Shown one piece after another: positions 55,727 through 64,000 of a stretch of 64,000 nt of DNA; positions within the stretch are counted from its first letter, which is position 1; each line of letters starts with the position of its first letter. The stretch is from Streptomyces sp. P3 (GTDB lineage Bacteria > Actinomycetota > Actinomycetes > Streptomycetales > Streptomycetaceae), in the NCBI GenBank assembly GCA_016893485.2, contig JAFEKX020000001.1:3534001-3598000 (forward strand). The letters are read 5' to 3'. Position numbers and translations under genes: made by a program. The notes below the pieces were generated by a model. It ran no database searches and was not told the DNA's origin. It saw nothing but the letters and a program-made list of their open reading frames with translations.

Positions 55727-56289
55727 ATGCCCAAGCCCGCGTCGAAGCCGACGCCCCTGACCGCGGACCCCGGCCGCTCGTCGGCGAGCCGCTCGCGCTC
55801 GACCTGCTCAACACGTGGTGGATGCGGGACGGAGTGCTGCAGGATCTGCTCGCGGCCCCGGGCGGCCTCGCCGTGTGGCTCGCGTCGAACGGGCTCGACG
55901 AGCGGTTCCCGGCCGACACGATCACCCTGACGCACGTCCAGAGCACGCGCGCCGCGCTGAAGCTGGCGCTGGACGAGGGCCGCACCGGCGACCTCGACGA
56001 CGTGCTCGGCAGGGGACGCATCCGGGCCACCCTCACCGCCGAAGGGCCCGGCGAGATCCCCGAGTTCGACAACCCCAGGTGGGGCCCCGGCTGGCTCGCC
56101 GCCCGCAGTTATCTGGAGCTGCTCTCCACCGCCCCGGACCGCATCCGCCACTGCGCCCACGAGGCGTGCGTGCTGCGTTTCTTCGACACCTCGCGGAACG
56201 GCACCCGGCGCTGGTGCTCGATGGCGGCCTGCGGCAACCGCGCGAAGGCATCCCGGCACTACGCACGTACGAACCCCCGGAGCGAATAG
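55727..56289 (+). CDS. CGNR zinc-finger transcriptional regulator (ABATE domain)
   Basis: About 188 residues. The N-terminal ABATE-type domain begins LALDLLNTWWMRDG. The C-terminal zinc finger has CAHEACVLRFFDTSRNGTRR and WCSMAACGNRAKASRHYAR, the CGNR signature. One missing base at about 55777 separates MPKPASKPTPLTADPGR from LVGEPLALDLL. Probably autoregulates and controls the divergent VOC-flavin genes through the dyads upstream. Confidence 0.88.
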
Positions 56290-56401
56290 GGGTTTTCCCC
56301 ATACGTTCATAGCGTTTCGGTCAACACTTCCCAAACAACTGTCTCTTGGGTAAAGCTGTGCCCTCGTCCGGCACTGGATTCTTCACCTACAAGGGATGCC
56401 G

Positions 56402-59400
56402 ATGACCCTCTCCCACCAGAGACGCGTGGCCCGAATATCCGTGGCCGCCGGTCTCGTCGCCGCGCTCTCCGCGGCCGGGCCGATACCCATGGCCTTCTCC
56501 GCCGACTCACCCTCCGCCACCACATCCGCGGACCCGAGCGTCAAGTCCGCCGCCGCCAAGCTCGGTTCGGACGACGCCGACCTGCTCGCCACGGCCAAGG
56601 CCGACGGCGACAAGAACGTCACGATGATGATCGCCACCGCGCCGGGCGCGACCGAGCAGGTCGCCCAGCAGCTGGACGCGGTCAAGGGCGGCTCCGTGGG
56701 CCGCACCTACGACAAGCTCGGCTACGTCCGCGCCACCGTCCCGACCGGCAGGGCCGACTCGGCGATCGCCGCCGCCGCGAAGCTGTCCTCGGTGCAGGCC
56801 ATCGACCTCCGCCAGGAGATCGCCCTCGACGACCCGACGCCGAGCGCGGACACCGCGAAGGGCGCCGACAAGGCGACGGGCAAGGCCACTTACCCGCGCC
56901 GAACAAGAACACCCCCGCCGAGAACCCGTACAACCCGTCCTTCGAGACGGGCGCCGTCGACTTCGTGAAGAAGAACCCGAAGGCGGACGGCCGCGGCATC
57001 ACCATCGGCATCCTCGACTCCGGCGTCGACCTCGGCCACCCGGCGCTGCAGAAGACCACCACCGGCGAGCGCAAGATCGTCGACTGGGTCACCTCCACCG
57101 ACCCGATCGCCGACGGCGACCAGACCTGGCGCCCGATGGTGACGGCCGTCTCCGGCCCCGACTTCACCTACGGCGGCACGAGTTGGACGGCGCCCCCGGG
57201 GTCGTACGAGATCAGCACGTTCAAGGAGTCGTACACCACCGGCGGTGACGCGAAGGGGGACGCGAACCGCGACGGGGACACCACCGACTCGTGGGGTGTC
57301 CTGTACGACCCGGCGGCCGGCACGGTGACGGTCGACCTGAACAACAACCACGACTTCGGCGACGACACCCCGATGAAGCCGTACAAGGACGGTTACCAGA
57401 TCGGGTACTTCGGGACCGACAACCCGGCGACGGACGTCGTCGAGCGGCAGCCGTTCGTCGTGCAGATCAGCAAGGACGTCCCCATGGACCCGTACGGCGG
57501 GTCCTGGGTCGGCAAGACCGCCGACTTCGTCAACATCGGTGTCATCGAGTCCGAGCACGGCACGCACGTCGCCGGCATCACCGCCGCGAACGGCCTGTTC
57601 GGCGGCAGGATGAACGGTGAGGCGCCCGGCGCGAAGATCGTGTCGTCCCGCGCGTGCACCTGGACCGGCGGCTGCACCAACGTGGCGCTCACCGAGGGCA
57701 TGATCGACCTCGTCGCCAACCGCGGTGTCGACATCGTCAACATGTCGATCGGCGGCCTGCCCGCGCTGAACGACGGCAACAACGCGCGCGCCGCGCTGTA
57801 CACGCGCCTCATCGACACCTACGGCGTGCAGCTCGTGATCTCGGCCGGCAACTCCGGTCCGGGCGCCAACACGATCGGCGACCCCGGCCTCGCCGACAAG
57901 GTGATCTCGGTCGGCGCCTCCATCTCGAAGCAGACCTGGGCCGCCAACTACGGCTCGCAGGTGGCGACTTCGTACCAGCTGCTGCCGTTCTCCTCGCGCG
58001 GCCCGCGTGAGGACGGCGGCTTCACGCCGACGCTCGTCGCGCCCGGCGCCGCGATCAACACCACCCAGACCTGGCTGCCCGGCTCCCCGGTCCCCGAGGC
58101 GGGCTACACCCTGCCGGCCGGCTACTCGATGCTCCAGGGCACCTCGATGGCCTCCCCGCAGGCGGCGGGCGCCTCGGCGCTGCTGCTGAGCGCCGCGAAG
58201 CAGAAGCACCTCGCCCTCACCCCGGCGACCCTGCGCACGGCGCTGACCTCGACCGCCGATCACATCAAGGGCGTTCAGGCCTACGCGGAGGGCGCGGGCC
58301 TCATCAACATCGTGGACGCGTGGAAGTCCATCAAGGACGGCGCCGACGCTCACGAGTACACGGTGAAGGCTCCCGTCGACACGGCGATCGACTACGCGCT
58401 GAAGACCCCGGGCTTCGGCACGGGCCTCTACGACCGCGAGGGCGGCCTCAAGGCCGGCGCGAAGAAGACGTACGACATCACCATCACGCGAACCACCGGT
58501 GCGGACAAGGCCGTTCGGCACGAGCTGCACTTCGAGAACAACGCCGGCGGCACCTTCCGGATCGTCGGCTCGGACGAGGTCAAGCTCCCGCTGAACCAGC
58601 CGGTCACGGTCAAGGTGCAGGCGGCGCCCAGGAGTTCGGGCATCAAGAGCGCGATCCTGGAGGTCGACGACCCGAGGACCGAGGGCCTCGACAAGCAGAT
58701 CCTCACCACGGTCGTGGTCGCGTCGCCGGTCAACTACACCTACTCCACCGCGAGTTCGGTGCAGCGCAACAGCACGCAGTCGTACTTCGTGAGCGTCCCG
58801 GCGGGCGCCAAGGCCCTTGAGGTCGCGATCAGCGGGCTGAAGGACAAGAGCCAGACGCGGTTCATCTCGATCCACCCGTACGGCGTTCCGGTCGAGGACA
58901 CGGGCACCCCGTACTGCTACAACAACTACCTCGACGGCAACGGCTGCAAGCCCGACGTGCGCTCGTACGCCGACCCGCAGGCCGGGGTCTGGGAGATCGA
59001 GGTCGAGGCGCGCCGCACCTCGCCGCTGCTCGACAACCCGTACAAGCTGGACGCCACCGTCCTCGGCGCGGCCTTCGACCCGGAGACCGTGACCGTGCCC
59101 GAGGCGAAGGTCGGCACCCCGGCCACCGCCTCCTGGAAGGTGACCAACAACTACGCGGCCCTCACCGGCACGCTGAAGGGCGGCCCGCTCGGCTCCTCGC
59201 TGACCGCGCGGCCCACCATCACCGAGGGCGTCACCCAGACGACCACGGTCGACGTGCCCACCGGCGCCACGTCCCTGAACGTCGCGATCGGCAATGTGTC
59301 GGACGCGGCGGCGGACCTGGACCTGACGGTGAAGAACGCCGCCGGTACGGTCGTCGGCACCTCCGCCGACGGCGACTCGGAGGAGGCGGTCTCCATCGCC

Positions 59401-59694
59401 AACCCGGTCGCCGGCACCTACACGGTCGAGGTCGCCGGCTACTCGGTGCCGTCCGGCTCCACCGCGTACGACTACCGGGACGTCTTCTTCTCCCCGGCGC
59501 TCGGCACCGTCGGCGTCGACGCCTCGGCCCCGGTGAAGCTCGCCACCGGCGCCTCGGCGACGGTCTCCGGCAGCGTCACCGCCCTGGCCCCCGCCCCGGC
59601 GGGACGCGAGTTCTTCGGCCAGGTCCAGCTGGTCGACGCGCGCGGCACGGTCGCGGGCGTGGGCAGCGTGAAGATCGAGAAGGTCACGTCGTAG
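56402..59694 (+). CDS. Secreted subtilisin-like serine protease, S8 family
   Basis: A large secreted protease of about 1,097 residues. Order: signal peptide (RISVAAGLVAALSAAGPIPMAFS), I9-like propeptide (VTMMIATAPGATEQVAQQL), catalytic domain with Asp in ILDSGVDLGHP, His in SEHGTHVAGI, oxyanion Asn in SAGNSGPG and Ser in GTSMASP, then beta-rich C-terminal domains including a pre-peptidase-type YTVEVAGYSV region. The Asp-His gap is long. One base is missing at about 56893. The ATG at 56402 fits the AAGGG ribosome site better than 56396. Confidence 0.92.
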
Positions 59695-59712
59695 CGCTGA
59701 TACGACGGTGAG

Positions 59713-59742
59713 GGGGCGGGCGTCCGTGCGGGCGCCCGCCCC
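59713..59742. terminator. Bidirectional terminator after the subtilase
   Basis: GGGGCGGGCG (59713-59722) pairs with CGCCCGCCCC (59733-59742), between convergent genes. Confidence 0.75.
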
Positions 59743-59749
59743 TGCGCGT

Positions 59750-60304
59750 TCAGCCGGGCGAGCAGGTCGTGTGCAGGGAGCCGGGCAGGGCCTGGAGGAT
59801 CCAGGCGCGGTTCGCGGCGACGCGGGTGTCGCCCACGGCCCAGAGGCTCGCGTTCCGCTGGCCCCGGCCGACCTCGACCAGTACGTGCTGGCCCGTGCGC
59901 GGTTTCGGGGCCGCTCCGCCGTCGAGGAGGAACGACACCTGCGAGGGGCTCTTGGCGGGCTTGTACGAGCGGATCACGGTGAGCACGACCGTGGTCCAGG
60001 GATCGTCCGCCCGTGTCTCCACCCGGGCCACCGTGCCCTCGACGACGAGCCGGTCGCAGGCCAGGACCTGCTCCGGGTCGGAGGGCGGCGGGCCGTCCCC
60101 GGACACCTTGGCGGGGGCGTCGGACTTGCTCTGGGCGGACGAGGAGTCGGCGGTGGCGCCGCCGTTGTTGGCGCCGAGCCAGGCGACCCCGGTGACCATG
60201 CCGGCGATGACGGCGGTGGCGAGGGTGCCGTAGGCGAGGACGCGCAGGGCCGGGTGGCGGCGCCGGGTCGGGCGGGTCAGCCGGGACGGGACGGGCCTGG
60301 TCAC
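59750..60304 (-). CDS. Single-pass membrane protein of a sigma-factor operon
   Basis: 184 residues: basic N-terminus, one helix (YGTLATAVIAGMVTGVAWLG), a Ser-rich linker and an extracellular beta domain with two Cys (LACDRLVV, TTCSPG) that may form a disulfide. GTG start overlaps the stop of the 66-residue gene. Function unknown; in this position an extracellular sensor or anti-sigma-associated role is possible. Confidence 0.7.
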   Translation of the reverse strand: MTRPVPSRLTRPTRRRHPALRVLAYGTLATAVIAGMVTGVAWLGANNGGATADSSSAQSKSDAPAKVSGDGPPPSDPEQVLACDRLVVEGTVARVETRADDPWTTVVLTVIRSYKPAKSPSQVSFLLDGGAAPKPRTGQHVLVEVGRGQRNASLWAVGDTRVAANRAWILQALPGSLHTTCSPG

Positions 60305-60501
60305 GGGTTCCGGTGCCGGGGTGCCGACAGTGCCTGCCCGATGATCCCCAACTGCTCGCGCAGCAAGGCTACTTCGGCCGTGGCGGTCGCGTGTTCGGCC
60401 ATGAACCCGGCGTCCGCGCGGGCCGCGTCCGGCAGCGGTTCGTCCGTGATCGCGGCCATCAGGGCGTCCACGCCGTCGTGTTCATTCCGCTCCGCGGCCA
60501 C
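60301..60501 (-). CDS. 66-residue protein between sigma factor and membrane protein
   Basis: Starts at GTG 60501 (VAAERNEHDGVDALMAAITDE), 1 bp from the sigma-factor stop, and overlaps the membrane-protein start (GTGA). Acidic helix-rich, no Cys or His cluster of a zinc anti-sigma factor. Its position makes it a candidate anti-sigma or adaptor. Confidence 0.6.
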   Translation of the reverse strand: MAAERNEHDGVDALMAAITDEPLPDAARADAGFMAEHATATAEVALLREQLGIIGQALSAPRHRNP

Positions 60502-60502
60502 G

Positions 60503-62257
<1,755 letters not shown>

Positions 62258-62555
62258 CCGGGAGGCTCCTCGCCCCCGCCGCCCCTACCCGTCCCATCCC
62301 CAGGGGCTCCGCCCCTTCGGCCCCACCGGGGCTCCGCCCCGAACCCCGTTCCGGGGGCCGGCCCCCGAACCCCGCTCCTCAAACGCCGGAGGGGCTGGGG
62401 TCGGGCCGCGCCCTCGGGCTCTGGACTCACCCCGGACGGGCTGAGACCGTGCCGGCCGGAACCTTCAAGCCCCGGCCCGCACCCCTCAGCCCGTCCGGCG
62501 TTCGAGGACGAGGCCCCTTCAGGGCCGATGGGGGCTGGGGCGGAGCCCCAGGACG
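62258..62555. other. Intergenic repeat-rich region
   Basis: No gene. Contains GGGGCTCCGCCCC-type hairpins, a half-copy of the dispersed repeat (62376-62398) and a full inverted copy (62485-62552). Confidence 0.6.
62485..62552 (-). repeat. Streptomyces dispersed intergenic repeat, copy B
   Basis: On the reverse strand it matches 35907-35975 almost base for base, including CGGCCCTGAAGGGGCCTCG. The hairpin part is shorter by about two bases. Confidence 0.85.
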
Positions 62556-63026
62556 TCATGGTCTGCGGACCTCGTAGAAGAAGCAGCCGTACTCCACCGC
62601 CCGGACGTGGACGAGAGCCACGGACGGGTCGGTGAAGGCTCGGGTGAAGGCGGTGTCGTCGAGGGTGTCGACCAGTTCACCGCCCAGGATGTGCCCCTCG
62701 GCCGAGTACCGGCGGAGCGTCCGGTGGGACCCCGCGAACGGATACCCGCAACCCGCCGGAGGCCCCCGCATTCCTCCGCGTGGATGAACACCGGCCCCTG
62801 CTCGTCGTAGGCCCCGGGCTCACCCCCGTCTCCGCGGCCCAGCGCCGCAGCGGGGCGTAGGAGACCAGCGCGATGCGCTCGCCGGGCGCGCTGCGGCGCA
62901 GGCAGCAGCGGAGGGGGCGCCGCCCTCCTCGTCGAGGGCGGGAACCATTCCGCGCCCCGCGTCGTCAGCAGAGCGCAGTTCCTTCAGGGCCGTGGGGTCG
63001 ATGGGTCGTGGCGTGTACGTCGTCAT
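62556..63026 (-). CDS. DUF1203-family protein
   Basis: About 157 residues. The start ATG at 63026 reads MTTYTPRPIDPTALKELRSA. The middle has RCCLRRSAPGERIALVSYAP and YDEQGPVFIHAEECGG, and the end VALVHVRAVEYGCFFYEVRRP, the DUF1203 pattern. Two missing bases (about 62915 and 62765-62825) split it. Function unknown. Divergent from the second aminopeptidase gene. Confidence 0.8.
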
Positions 63027-63138
63027 GAACCCAGGCTCGCGCTCGTCCGCCCCGCTCACCGGCGGGATACGGACATCGCGCTTCCGTCGGCTCCCGTGGA
63101 AGGATGGCGCAACCCACACATAACGAGGAGATGACCGC

Positions 63139-64000
63139 GTGCCTGGCACAAACCTGACTCGCGAAGAGGCGCAGCAGCGGGCAACGCTGCTCACCGTTGA
63201 CTCGTACGAGATCGATCTCGACCTCTCCGGCGCGCAGGAGGGCGGGACCTACAGGTCCGCGACGACGGTGCGCTTCGACGTGACGGAGGGCGGCTCCGAG
63301 TCCTTCATCGACCTGGTCGCCCCGACGGTCCACGAGGTGACGCTGAACGGCGACCCGCTCGACCCCGAGGAGGTCTTCAAGGACTCCCGGATCGCCCTCC
63401 CCGGGTTGCTGGAGGGGCCCAACATCCTGCGCGTCGTCGCGGACTGCTCCTACACCAACACCGGTGAGGGACTGCACCGGTTCGTCGACCCGGTCGACCA
63501 ACAGGCGTACCTCTACACCCAGTTCGAGGTCCCGGACGCGCGCCGCGTGTTCGCCTCCTTCGAGCAGCCCGACCTCAAGGCGACCTTCCAGTTCACGGTG
63601 AAGGCGCCGAACGGCTGGACCGTCATCTCCAACTCCCCGACGCCCGAACCCCGGGACGACACCTGGGTGTTCGAGCCGACGCCGCGCATCTCGACGTACA
63701 TCACCGCGCTGATCGTCGGGCCGTACCACAGCGTGCACAGCGTGTACGAGAAGGACGGGCAGAGCGTGCCGCTGGGCATCTACTGCCGGCCCTCGCTCGC
63801 CGAGTACCTCGACTCGGACGCCATCTTCGAGGTCACGCGGCAGGGATTCGCCTGGTTCCAGGAGAAGTTCGACTACGCGTACCCCTTCAAGAAGTACGAC
63901 CAGCTGTTCGTCCCGGAGTTCAACGCGGGCGCGATGGAGAACGCGGGCGCGGTGACGATCCGCGACCAGTACGTGTTCCGGTCCAAGGTGACCGACGCCG
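63139..64000 (+). CDS. pepN: Aminopeptidase N, M1 family (second copy, 3' end outside window)
   Basis: The first 287 residues are present: VPGTNLTREEAQQRATLLTV start after CGAGGAG, beta-domain, then the exopeptidase motif FNAGAMENAG near residue 275. The zinc site lies beyond the window. The N-terminal domain is clearly related to the gene at 44989 but not close to identical, so the two are old paralogues. Confidence 0.93.
   Translation, partial: MPGTNLTREEAQQRATLLTVDSYEIDLDLSGAQEGGTYRSATTVRFDVTEGGSESFIDLVAPTVHEVTLNGDPLDPEEVFKDSRIALPGLLEGPNILRVVADCSYTNTGEGLHRFVDPVDQQAYLYTQFEVPDARRVFASFEQPDLKATFQFTVKAPNGWTVISNSPTPEPRDDTWVFEPTPRISTYITALIVGPYHSVHSVYEKDGQSVPLGIYCRPSLAEYLDSDAIFEVTRQGFAWFQEKFDYAYPFKKYDQLFVPEFNAGAMENAGAVTIRDQYVFRSKVTDA

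Noticed and set aside
56890..58875. Leftward open frame of 661 codons
   Set aside because: Antisense to the subtilase catalytic domain, whose triad is on the other strand.

Overview
The window is high-GC actinobacterial DNA, almost certainly a Streptomyces chromosome. The order valS, clpX, clpP2, clpP1, tig, a two-tRNA cluster, rpiB, sodF, asd, pepN is the Streptomyces core arrangement. Start codons are often GTG, third codon positions are G/C, and the window carries a DUF2637-type mobile-element protein, a mycothiol-linked thioredoxin-fold protein and Streptomyces-type intergenic repeats. A technical signature covers the whole window. Most genes, including essential ones (valS, tig, clpX, asd), are broken by single-base indels, nearly all a missing C or G in a homopolymer run. 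Restoring one base per break gives full-length conserved proteins. I read these as sequencing or assembly errors and give corrected gene limits; I do not call these genes pseudogenes.

Layout. 1-7500: valS (partial), a Pro/Gln-rich membrane protein, and the proteolysis/chaperone block clpX, clpP2, clpP1, tig, with a ClgR-type operator upstream of clpP1. 7695-8009: tRNA-Pro(UGG) and tRNA-Gly(UCC). 8010-18441: a 10.4-kb actinomycete integrative and conjugative element (AICE) of the pSAM2 type, inserted in the 3' end of tRNA-Gly with a 45-bp perfect att duplication. Its order is int, xis, rolling-circle rep, small zinc and spread proteins, an FtsK-like tra, a KorSA-like GntR repressor with three operator boxes, a GNAT cargo gene, a 1.2-kb noncoding region with a 47-bp inverted repeat and a perfect parS site, a protein with three 14-residue repeats, and a zinc protein.

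18534-31304 is chromosomal accessory and housekeeping DNA: acyltransferase, HD protein with SpoIIE-type phosphatase, Eis-type acetyltransferase, Fpg/Nei glycosylase, rpiB, amino acid permease, Ser/Thr kinase beside an LPxTG surface protein, FAD oxidoreductase, bioY. 31561-38412 is a sulfonate-sulfur scavenging cluster: a Cys-containing leader peptide and ROK regulator, then a second Cys-rich leader, SsuA/SsuC/SsuB-like ABC importer, a flavin monooxygenase and a TauD-like dioxygenase. 38445-44850 holds sodF with a Nur box, then a divergent sugar cluster (two FGGY kinases, a 2-hydroxyacid dehydrogenase, a histidine phosphatase) and a nitroreductase-like protein. 44989-64000 contains two aminopeptidase N paralogues flanking a glycosyltransferase, a secreted serine hydrolase beside a fragment of an RsbW-like ATPase gene, a Tat-exported metallophosphoesterase, NUDIX, flavin-reductase-like and VOC proteins, a CGNR regulator, a large secreted subtilase, a small sigma-factor operon, asd and a DUF1203 protein.

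The least explained material is inside the AICE: a chromosome-type parS, a long inverted repeat round a noncoding block, a hairpin at attL that imitates the host hairpin at attR, and an unknown repeat protein. The pair of leader peptides in the sulfur cluster is the best candidate for an unusual regulatory arrangement.
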